From: Eucommia ulmoides
Lineage: Eukaryota > Streptophyta > Magnoliopsida > Garryales > Eucommiaceae
Assembly: GCA_016647705.1 (NCBI GenBank)
Contig: CM028326.1
Coordinates: 23,575,901 to 23,639,900, forward strand
DNA: 64,000 nucleotides
Reading direction: 5' to 3'
Part shown: positions 48,457 through 57,821 of the stretch, one piece after another
Layout of the letters: each line of letters begins with the position of its first letter
Numbering within the stretch: the stretch's first letter is position 1
Notes under the pieces: model-generated
What the model was told of the DNA's origin: nothing
Seen by the model: only the letters and a program-made list of their open reading frames with translations
The model's database searches: none
Position numbers and translations under genes: made by a program

Positions 48457-48736
48457 ACCGTCGACTTCACTCGAAGGCAAGATTGACTCGCCTCCCAGGT
48501 ACGTGTTCTAAACCCCCTTCGTCGGCATATATATTCAATTATTGAAAACGATGATTGAGTTACTGTGGACACTGCCCGTTTTAAGTTTGGGGGTGATGTG
48601 TAGTATGCTATTATGTTTTATTGTTGTTAGTTATATAGTTTAAATGTTTTATTGTTTAACTATATGTGTGCTTGTTTAGTTTAGTTAGTATATTATTGTT
48701 TGTAGATGTGTTGTTATGTGTTGAGTTTTGTGTTCA

Positions 48737-50326
48737 TTTTTTGAAAAATATTATTTTAGATAAGTTTGACATTTTTTTAGACAGTTTTATAAATTTGTGG
48801 TATAACTATATACTTTATAATTTTTGGAGATTAAATGTTAAATTTATATTTTTGATCATTTTTGGAGTTAAATGTTAAATTATTTTATATAAGTGTAATA
48901 TTTTTGGGTTGTTTCGTATATTGTGAAAATTTATAATAAATATTTGATAATTTTAGGAAAAAAAGTGTAATTATTGGGTATAATATGAATTACTTTAAAA
49001 TTATAGGGGTGTCAAATATAATTTGTGAAAACTTAGTTGAGAAGCAACCTCTTTTGGCCATGAATTAAAAAAAAATAAAAATAAAAAGAGAAGAGCGGGA
49101 AAATTTCGGCCACGTGGATTCACATCTATATACATATATAGAGTGATATATGAAACAAGTGATAAGGGATCATTACACGTGTAATAAGTATTATATAATA
49201 ATACTAATAATAAAAAGGAGGATTATTATTACCATCATAACCGTAGCATTAGAATGGATAATATATGGGTGTGTGTATGCTAATAACGTTTATAGTAAGG
49301 GATTTGGGAAGTTTTTTTAGCAAGATTAATATTTCGGTTCGGCTTCGGCTTCGGCTTCGGATTTCAGGTTGAATTTCTAACTCTTCTAATATTTATATTT
49401 AATTTGTCTAATAGGTGATTTACGTTATTATTGTCGGTAAATTTATCGTTGTTAGTTTGCATGAAATAATTATGAGTATGTGAAAATTATGTAGAAATTA
49501 TGTCAATGTGTTTTAATTGTCACATTAACTAAATACACATATTAGAGGGATTGGAGTTCTACTGAGTATTGGCTCACAACCCCCATAGTCTTGATTGCAG
49601 AGGCCGGCGAGATAGAAACGGCCCAGAGAATTTTATTTGGATTCCTATTAAAATTGTAATAGTTGTAATTATTATTATAAAATCAACGCAATAAATCGAT
49701 ATTAATTATTGAAATAAATTCCCAAATGAAATATCGGATATTTGTTATTTATGAATCCAATATATAAGTTTGGGATTGATATTTAATATTGCTAAAATAT
49801 TGGTAAAAGGAATTAGTTTCCAGTTGAGCTATTGGATTTGCAATTGCAACTGTTTAGCACAATAAATATTGTTGAAAAAAATTTAAAAAAAATCGTCACT
49901 GTAATATATATATATATATATATATATTACAGTGTCTATGGCTAGGAGGGATATCAATTACATAATATCAACATATTATGACTAGTAACATAAAAGAAAT
50001 TTCGCAATATTGCCATAACTACCCCCACAATTTAATATGGCTAATTAATATATGAGTTCATTATATAATCATATATTATCTAAATGATAATATAATGTAA
50101 TAGTATATTGAGGTAATATATATTATATTATAATTAGAATTAATTAATATGTATCTATTATTTACCATTGAAAAATTAAATCAATAAATCGGCAAATTAT
50201 AATTATTGTCGTTGCATTGCAAAAATTCTCAGATTTTTATTAAATAAAATGTTGGTTGTTGGATTTTAGTATTAATTCTCCTTAGGGAGAAACCGCGTAG
50301 TGGCCTTAGGAAACTGGGTCGTTACA
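48737..50326 (+). mobile_element. Solo LTR of Tekay-like family, 5' end truncated
   Basis: Colinear with the LTRs at 24143 and 33287 from GAAAAATATTATTTTAGATAAG to the end GGTCGTTACA, but the TGTAATACCCC start is missing. Comparison with element 2 (58100-58140) shows that about 8 bases of the target were also lost, so a deletion removed the left junction. It contains TTCGGCTTCGGCTTCGG-type repeats at 49335-49358. Confidence 0.75.
49897..49934. repeat. Perfect TA-cored palindrome
   Basis: CACTGTAATATA...TATATTACAGTG is a 38-bp perfect inverted repeat able to form a hairpin. It is probably a TA microsatellite with symmetric flanks. Confidence 0.85.
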
Positions 50327-51572
50327 TTACTCGATGATGATATTATCCCCTAATTGTTTTTCGAAATCAAGGGTAATGCACATTCATGTGTGTTCTGTGT
50401 GCTTGACATGTCGTTTTGGTAAAAGTTGTTGTGGATCCTGATTTGCACGAGCACGTAGACTCAATGTATAGCTATTCAATTGATTTGAGGTCGATTATCC
50501 GTTAGCCAAGTCCATGACAATAGGGATTCTAGAACCGGATTTGGGATAAATTCGAGGCGAAATCCTAGGAGAGGTAGTTCAGGAGACGTGATTTAGGCAT
50601 TCATTTGATTCTCTTGAGCCTTTGAAGCTTACCTTGCTATATGTTTATCCCTCGTTACCTTATCGAAACCAATTGGCCATTTCAATTTTGAACATGTAAC
50701 AAATACCCTAGCCAATTGAACTTTTTACAAACCTATATCGCTAAACCTAAGGCATAATTTGAGTGAATCAAGTTAGCATTCTTGTATGCTACTAGAAGTG
50801 AATGGTTGGGTTTAGGGAGAACTTTTGATTGGTTCGGTATTCGAGTACTCACTTGTCATTTTTCTTTCATTTTAACCACACCCGTAAAATTGTAATAATC
50901 GAATAAGTTTAGGGGTGTGGTTGTTGTTGAAAAAAAATAACATATGTAAATATAGTTAAATTTCCATTTCTTTTGATAAGTGAGTACGACGTTCTTAAAT
51001 AGATGTTCAGAGTTGTTTCAAATTTATCTTTGGGGGTTCGAGTGTGATTATGTGCCTTGGGTATCGTTAAGTTAATGACGTTAACATGTTTTATATTCCC
51101 GATATACCCTTGGCAATGTTCCAAACTGAACCAAGTCTTTTTTATCTTTATGAACTACTTAGCCTAAATTAGTGGAGAGTGGAACCCATTCAGGTGTATG
51201 GAAATCCTAATCTTTATCGGTTTAAGTCATGAGCTTCGTTGGTGGATAATCCAATCCAGTTGTTGGATAGTCATATTATTGAGTTTCTCACATACACTTT
51301 GAAAGGATCTGGAATGGCGTTTACCATTATTGAATGTTGAAATTCTAGAACATCACATGGTGTGTTTTACTCCTGAACTCGATATGATTGGGGGTTGTTG
51401 AGGAAAAAATATTTTGGTCGATAGTTGAATTCAAAACTTCCATCTCGTTATGTTTAGATAGTTTATGTTTTTATTTGTGTTTAGTTTTTGTGTTAGTTAA
51501 TTTAGTTGTGTTTTTTAATTTAGTTTGAGTGTTTAGTTCGAGAACTAGCAAAATTCTAAGTTTGGTGATATT
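50327..51572 (+). other. 3' non-coding region of Athila-like element 1
   Basis: Colinear with 58130-59369 in element 2 (for example GTGCTTGACA, GTTTTGGTAAAA, GAAATCCTAGG(A/C)GAGGTAGTTCAGGAGACG). No long open frame. It ends just before the 3' LTR with GTTTGGTGATATT, a weak polypurine equivalent. Confidence 0.75.
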
Positions 51573-52867
51573 TGAAAGATATAATTTATCTATTTATTTT
51601 TAAGCCAATTTTGGTAGTTTTCGATTATTATTATAGTATTTTAATATATTTTTATTTGTTTATGTATAAATCAGGTGTTTGGGGCGAAAATGGACGAAAA
51701 TGATCCATAAACGAGCAAGTCGGTGGAAGAAAAGTGGAAAAAGTGTAAAAAAAAAAAAAAAAAGGCCTTCCAGCATCTTCTGCGGTCAAAACGCAGAGAG
51801 TTGCTATTTTTCCACCGTTGCAGCAGTGATTCGCACCGCTGTAGCGGTCACAAGTCAAAAAAGGTTGCTGACTTCCCTACAACTGCAGCGGTTCGATATC
51901 AGATCTTTTAGGATATTTTAGGATATTTTGTTGATCTTTTGGGATCCCATTATTACACCTCTTTGCCCACAATAGTAGAAACATTTTTGGGAACATTTTG
52001 GGAGCTCCAAACCATATCAACCAAGAGGAGATAAAAAATCCAAGAAAAGAAAATGATTTCGGAGTAGTTTTAGTGTCGGTTCTTCAGATAACGGCTAGTC
52101 TCCTTTGTTTCTCTCTTTATTTCTTAGTTTGGTTGGTTGTTTTGATTATATTTAGCTTGTTTCTAGTTGAATATAGGGCTATGATAATGTGTAGCTAAAC
52201 ATATATTGTTTAGGGCTTGATTTAGTTCATGAAAATGTGCTTTGAATAAATCGATGTTTTGTTAACGGTTGTTTATCTTTATCTGATTGTGTTTACCGTT
52301 CTTCCACTTCTATTATATACTTGTTATGATATATTGAGAATACGGGGTTTAACACTAGGGTTTAAACACAACATGACGATCTAATGACTCGAGAAAGTAT
52401 TAAAAAGTATGCAATCCGTGAGGTTGGGGCCAGACTCATGTGATCAGTGTCATATAGACATTAGACGGGGACATCGGCATTGACGCGAAATCACATATTC
52501 ATTCACTTTACACTCGAGAGAGGTAGTGAGTGAGATTTCGATACCTAGATTGCCGGATAGTGTGAATGTCGTTAATGTAAACTAGATTGAATCGAACACA
52601 ATTAAGTGAACAAAGTTAATCCCTAGACAATATTTTCCCCTTAACGTTATAGTAGTACTATAGTTTAATAATTAATTTAGTTTAGTTTATAAATATTATA
52701 AAAACCCTAATTTGAGTAGCCTAGATAAAGTTAGGTTATGAAAATTGCGGTACTTAGAGACGATATAATCCAATTTCTGTGGATACGACAACTCTTACTC
52801 TTCCAACTATACTAAAACTTGACCCATACACTTGCGGTAAAAGTAGTAACGTAATATTCCGCTACCA
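51573..52867 (+). repeat. 3' LTR (D) of Athila-like element 1
   Basis: Begins TGAAAGATATAATTTATC and ends CCGCTACCA. It is followed by CTCAT and then by the rest of the copia 3' LTR. Confidence 0.92.
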
Positions 52868-53260
52868 CTCATAGACTTTTTGAAATAATGTGGGCTAATT
52901 GAGTAGATATCAATTTTATTGTGCTAATTAGAGAATTATAAGAACCCTAATTACACGATATAAAAGGATGCTTATAGGTTATGGTCCCCAATACACTCAA
53001 TCACAATATAGTTTTCTTTTTCCCCATCTGGAAGAGAGACGACGGTCTCATTGAGGAACTAAGGAAATTTGGTGAAGAATACCATAAGCTACTCCCGTTC
53101 ACATTCCGTTCGTGATCGATTGTCATAGTATTTCCACAACAGTAGGCGATCGTTCATAATGGATCCTGATATGCTTGTTTATGTAGTTGTAGAACCTTTA
53201 ATGATTTGTTGAATAGGTTTTATAGAAACGATTGAGATCTATAGGGTTTAATTCCCAACA
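52868..53260 (+). repeat. 3' LTR of copia element, second part
   Basis: Resumes with CTCATAGACTTTTTGAAATAATGTGGG, matching the 5' LTR from about 35170, and ends TTAATTCCCAACA. Confidence 0.9.
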
Positions 53261-53679
53261 TACACATACATACATATATCCAAGGAAGATGGGGGATAAA
53301 AAGGGGGGGAGAGAGGGAAAATGACTTAGCAAAAGAAGGAGAGCCTCTCTGGAGGAACACGCTATCATCATTGTCCAAATGAAATCATTAAAAAAATACA
53401 CGATGGCCCCCAAAATTTTTAAATAGTATGAAAATAGTTTCTATTCAAATCTTTAAAGGGTATAAATGTTATTTAATAGTAATTAATAGAGCTTAGTTGA
53501 CTTTTACCCATTGACCATTAAAGTTAACGAAAAACTTAATTGTTGCACTTAAATCTTTAGCACATGAGGTGTAAGTGGTGACAAAAATGCCACAGGAGTG
53601 CAAATTGCAATTCGACCTAACCACAGGGGTGCAAAGTGTAATTTACCTTTATAAAAAAAAAATCAAGGATTTTTTATTG

Positions 53680-53912
53680 GGGTTAATTACAGTTTGCCCT
53701 CTGTAGTATTTGCATCGCCACTTTGTCCCCAATGGTTAGGCCTTTGTTGCACTTTACTCCCATCGTCAGCACTTTGCCCCTCTGTGGTTATGCCTACATC
53801 AAGTGATAAAGTGCAACAAAACCTAACTACAAGGGGCAAAGTGGTGACAAAAAATACTACAGGGAGGCAAGTGCAAAATAACCTAATAACAAGGGTAAAG
53901 TGTAATTAACCC
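53680..53912. mobile_element. Mutator-like MITE, 233 bp
   Basis: GGGTTAATTACAGTTTGCCC at the left and GGTAAAGTGTAATTAACCC at the right are inverted, and the two halves fold on each other along most of the length. Flanking text TTTTTTATT and ATTTTTATT suggests a 9-bp duplication with one change. The ends match those of the outer element (23752-53647), which finishes only 32 bp to the left. Confidence 0.7.
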
Positions 53913-55911
53913 ATTTTTATTGTTTAGAACTAAGTTGACTTTCTCTCTCCTCAATTAACCTTTTAAATGAAAAGTTTATTATTTAGTCTTCCATCAAAAC
54001 ATTGTTAGTTTTTAGTCTTTAGAAGGTAGTGAATGGACATATTTACCTTTATATATATATAAAGGAAGTAATATGACGACATTAATTTTTGGAACGATGG
54101 ATGAGATCAAATAATATCTTGATACAAGATATATTAGACCGCCTAAGATGGCCTGACGATTGTTTAGTTTTCCTTCGCATGATGAGAATCTAACAGTTGT
54201 TCGATTGGCGCTCCATTTTCCAAGAATGAATCATATTGTCTTCAATCCTACTGAATTAATGGAAACCATAATTTCTCAAGCTCAGTCACAGAAATTGATC
54301 GTAACAGAATTTTGTGCATATTGCGTTGCACAAGCAAATGCACGTGCGTTACTTATAAAGAGATTTCCTAATATTTTGTTTGGAATAAAACTGAAAATTT
54401 TTGGAAACAGAATATTTTGTGTGCCTCCCGATTATGGTGAAAGATTTTGTTTGTGTCTACTATTGACTCTAGTCAAAGGACCACAATTATTTAGGTGTCT
54501 ACGCATTGTTAACAATGTTGAACATGCTATGTTCAAAGCCACATATGTAGCAAGGGGCTATTAAAAAATGGTGGTAAATGGATATAATTTCTTCAATATG
54601 CATCTATTATGAGTACTAGATATCAATTAAGAAGATTATTTTCTTATCATTCTTACACAATGCTCTCTTATAAATCCATGTGAATTGTGGGATCAAATTT
54701 CAATGCATATATGTGATGATCGCACACACAAAATTGTGACGTTTTTTACCACCTTTCCAATCGAGGCACAAATTATTGACTACGTTTTGTATTTTTTGAA
54801 TCAACTACTTTAAGAATCGGGCAAGAGCATAACAGATTTTTCACTGATTCTATAACCTATTAAAACTTATAATATGGCAGTTAAAAACAGATTGATATGA
54901 GAACATCTTCAAATGCAAAGTAAAGCACAACAACTAAATATGTATTATAATATTGATCGTCTTAATGAAGTCCAACATGTTGCATATGAAACAATCACTT
55001 CATCAGTGTTTGAAAATCTAAGAAAAATATTCTTTTTGAATGGTGGTGACGATACGGGAAAGACATTTCTATATAATACTATAGCAGCAAAATGTCGTAA
55101 CCTCAGTCATATTGTTATAATTGTGGCATCGTCTAGTATTACATCTCTACTACTTAAAGGAGGTCCAAATACAAATTTCACGTTTCGTATTCTTTTGGAC
55201 ATTCTTGATAATTCAATTTGTCATTTCAGTGAACAATCATTGCATGCAGAATTATTTAGATAGAGTTAATTATTTGGGATGAAATTCAAATGTAACATAA
55301 GTACTGTGTTGAGTCTGTGGACCATACGCTATGAGATATTTGCGATAACTGAAAGCCATTCGGGGGTATCACTGACGTTCTTAGAGGAGACTTTTAGCAA
55401 ATTTTACCTGTCACACCTAAAGGTATCCGTCAACAAATTATGGTTGAGTCGTTGCGATGTTCGTTCCTTTGGAAAGATATACATATCTTGATTTTGAATT
55501 TAAACACGGCTTAAATAGTAATAACATTTGAAAATATAGAGTTTTCAAGATATTTACTTCAGGTAATATTTCATTCTAAACATCTTTTAACATTAATGCA
55601 TTTGTAATATATTACTTATATAGATATTTAGACTAAATTATTCATTTATATTTGTTTTTTTTTTAAAGTAGGTTGGAAGTGATCCTCGTGAAATCGTACT
55701 ACTATCGTCAACCAGATGCAGGTGGCGTTATGGGGGCGAACTAATATCTTCGGTTTATCCACTTCTAGGTACACCCAGTGTTGATACCCCTATATTTATA
55801 ACCAAACATTCTATTCTTTCTACAAGAAATGACATAGTTGATAAGTGTGATCTACCTATATATTTCCAAACTGGTTTTGTTAGTTTTAGAGTAGTTTTTA
55901 TATTTATTTTA

Positions 55912-56043
55912 GGGAGACTTTTTGAGAGGTCCCAAGATTCCAAAAATAACTTTGTAAGGACCATCTCATGTATAAAAAAATCACTATTACAGGACTCCAT
56001 AAAGTGATGTTTTTATGGGATGGGACTTTTGAGAGAATTTTCT
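55912..56043. mobile_element. 132-bp MITE-like insertion in LTR F
   Basis: Present in this LTR and absent from the other copies. It is flanked by identical TTTATTTTA (55903-55911 and 56044-56052). A 9-bp duplication fits the Mutator group. The ends GGGAGACTTTTTGAGAG and, on the minus strand, GAAAATTCTCTCAAAAG are only weakly inverted. Confidence 0.6.
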
Positions 56044-57447
56044 TTTATTTTATTATGTTTTAATTAATTTTTATACTTTTTGTATAAATCATGTGTGTGG
56101 GGCAAAAAGATAGGAAAGTGGAGCTTAAACAATGAGATCGAACCTAGAACGGTGGAAAAACGAGCAAGGCGACAATATTCTGAACGAAGCCCACCGCCGC
56201 GGCATCTAGACCTTCGTCGCGGCGGTGAAAATACAGAGAATGACTTATCTTACTGAACGTCCACCGTCGCGGCAGTGAAAATGTAGGATGTCAACTAAGT
56301 CTACTGTTGTCTTCACCGCCTAAGCTATCAACTAACCGACCCACTCACCGCTGCAGCGGTGGCCTCTACACGGTTTAGATATTTTTTAGGATATTTTTTA
56401 GATATTTTGCCTATTTAATCTCCTCTCCTTTTCTCTCCTCTTGCTCTCCTCTCCTCTCCTCTTCTTCTCTTATTTTTTAACTTAGGATTTTGTGAGCATG
56501 TTTAGCTCTTGCTTTCTTATAAATATGGTTATGGCCGTTAGTTAAACGTGGATTGCATAGGGATTAACAATATATTTATAAATATATGATTCGTATGATT
56601 TCGGTGTTGCGTTTATGTTTGTTCTTCATAGTTTGATTGTGTTTACCGTATTGTTTGTTTATTATGCTTAGAATGATATTCAGAGAATACGAGGTTTGAC
56701 ATTCGGAAGAGGTAACCTCAGATTCAGACTAGGGTAAACGAACGCCATGATCCAATAACCTCGTGAGGGAGTTGGATTGTGTACAATCGATGACGTTGGG
56801 GCAATACTCACGTGACCTAGGGTCGTTAAGACGTTGAGGGGGATTTCGTCGTTGACACAAAGTCGCGTATTCTCTCGTCTTACACTCAGGAGAGTTTACG
56901 AACTGAGATTGTCGATAGGGTAAACACAACGCGACGATCCAATAACCCAGTCGGGAATTGAAGTGTATGCAATCAATGACGTTGGGGCGAGACTCACGTG
57001 ACCTATGGTTATTAAGACGTTAAGGGGGATTTCTTCGTTGACACAAAGTCATGTATACCCCTGTCTTACATTCGGGAGAGGTGGCGGAGGAGTTTACGAA
57101 CTGAGATTGTCAAATAGGTCGAACACCATAAACGTAAGTCAATCAAGATCGAACACGTATCTGTAAACTGAGTTAATCCTTAGATAATTCTTTTCCCTAA
57201 AACATCTCATTATATTAGTATAGTTAATTTAGGTTATATTAGTATTAGTATTAATTTATTAAATACATTTGTTTTTAACCTAGATAAAGTTAGGTCATGA
57301 TAAATACGATACTTGATAATAACGACAACCAATCCCTGTGGATACGATACCCGATCTTAAATATCACATTATATTAAAACTTTGACCCCGTATACTTGCA
57401 AGTAGTCAATACGCGAGTATGTAACAAACGCTCGCCGTACAAGTTTT

Positions 57448-57465
57448 TGGCGCCGTTGCCGGGGA
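57448..57465 (+). other. Primer-binding site, tRNA-Asp type
   Basis: TGGCGCCGTTGCCGGGGA is the exact complement of the 3' end of plant tRNA-Asp (including CCA), the primer typical of Athila elements. A second copy with one change (TGGCGCCGTTGTCGGGGA) follows at 57512-57529. Confidence 0.9.
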
Positions 57466-57639
57466 TTGGTTGTTTGTCATATGCAGTTTCTGGCAATCGC
57501 CACCAAGTTTTTGGCGCCGTTGTCGGGGATAGTGTTTTTTTGTTATTATTGATATTGTGAGTAAATGACCCGATTTTACTTTAGGCATTTTTTTTGTATA
57601 TAATTTTTGTTTGTAATTTTGTTTTTGTTTCTTATGTAG

Positions 57640-57821
57640 GGTACTTGTCGATATTAGATCGACAAGTATTGATGCATTTCTTTCAACGGGATTCTGAATT
57701 GTTTATAGTGTTGGGCCATGCATACAAGTCGGTGCGGCATATCGTTGAAAGATTGAGTCAAACAAAGCAAAAACTTGCCAAACTTGAGGGCGTTCTGAAA
57801 ATGTCGGGTCGAGGTCATTAA
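57640..57821 (+). pseudogene. Short Athila gag remnant of element 2
   Basis: ILDRQVLMHFFQRDSELF corresponds to the start of the gag remnant at 42718. It is followed by a short coiled-coil-like VERLSQTKQKLAKLEGV, then a stop. The central gag blocks are deleted. The post-pol text (GTGCTTCTTGGGAGGCAAGCC) follows at once. Confidence 0.65.

Larger units (their letters stand above)
41215..52867 (+). mobile_element. Athila-like Ty3/gypsy element 1 (gag only), nested in copia LTR
   Basis: The 5' LTR is 41215-42579. The primer site resembles TGGCGCCGTTGCCGGGGA (complement of tRNA-Asp) at 42586-42603, with changes. A gag remnant follows at 42718-43500, then a non-coding 3' region and the 3' LTR at 51573-52867. 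Flanks are CTCGT (41210-41214) and CTCAT (52868-52872). Without its own insertions the internal part is only about 2.5-3 kb. It lacks protease, RT and integrase, so it is a non-autonomous form that must have relied on a complete relative. Text such as GCGCTTTTTGGGAAGCAACTCA (47010-47035) is typical of the region after pol in Athila elements. Confidence 0.88.
35052..53260 (+). mobile_element. Ty1/copia LTR retrotransposon, 3' LTR split by a nested element
   Basis: The 5' LTR is 35052-35543. The primer-site region is GTAGTATCAGAG. The gag-protease-integrase-RT-RNase H order typical of copia spans 36855-40677. A purine-rich CAAGTAAGAGA precedes the 3' LTR at 41102. The 3' LTR breaks off at 41214 and resumes at 52868, ending CCCAACA at 53260. 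Flanks TATAC (35047-35051) and TACAC (53261-53265) form a 5-bp duplication with one transition. The 11.65-kb gap is the Athila-like element and its own insertions. Confidence 0.93.
23752..53647. mobile_element. Mutator-like inverted-repeat element, outer frame of the nest
   Basis: The left arm (23752-about 23873) and right arm (about 53528-53647) are inverted copies. Shared text includes ACTTTGCACCC, TGTGGTTAGGTC, GTCACCACTTA and AAGTGCAAC. Exactly outside each end lies the same 15-bp string TTTATAAAAAAAAAA (23737-23751 and 53648-53662). Removing the two LTR elements inserted between (24143-34742 and 35052-53260) leaves about 1.09 kb with no coding capacity. This reads as a non-autonomous Mutator-like element that served as landing site. 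The direct repeat is A-rich and longer than the usual 9-11 bp, so part may be chance. Two unrelated single arms are the alternative. Confidence 0.6.
55839..57505 (+). repeat. 5' LTR (F) of Athila-like element 2
   Basis: Colinear with LTR A, but enlarged by a 132-bp MITE-like insertion (55912-56043), a tandem duplication of about 190 bp (56728-56915 repeated at 56916-57110) and a duplicated end. LTR-type ends are seen at 57441 (GCCGTACA) and 57505 (CGCCACCA). It contains the perfect palindrome CACCGCTGCAGCGGTG (56346-56361). Confidence 0.82.

Noticed and set aside
56346-56361. Operator-like palindrome regulating a nearby gene
   Set aside because: The same palindrome type recurs in all LTRs of one retrotransposon family, so it is a property of the LTR and is reported as such.
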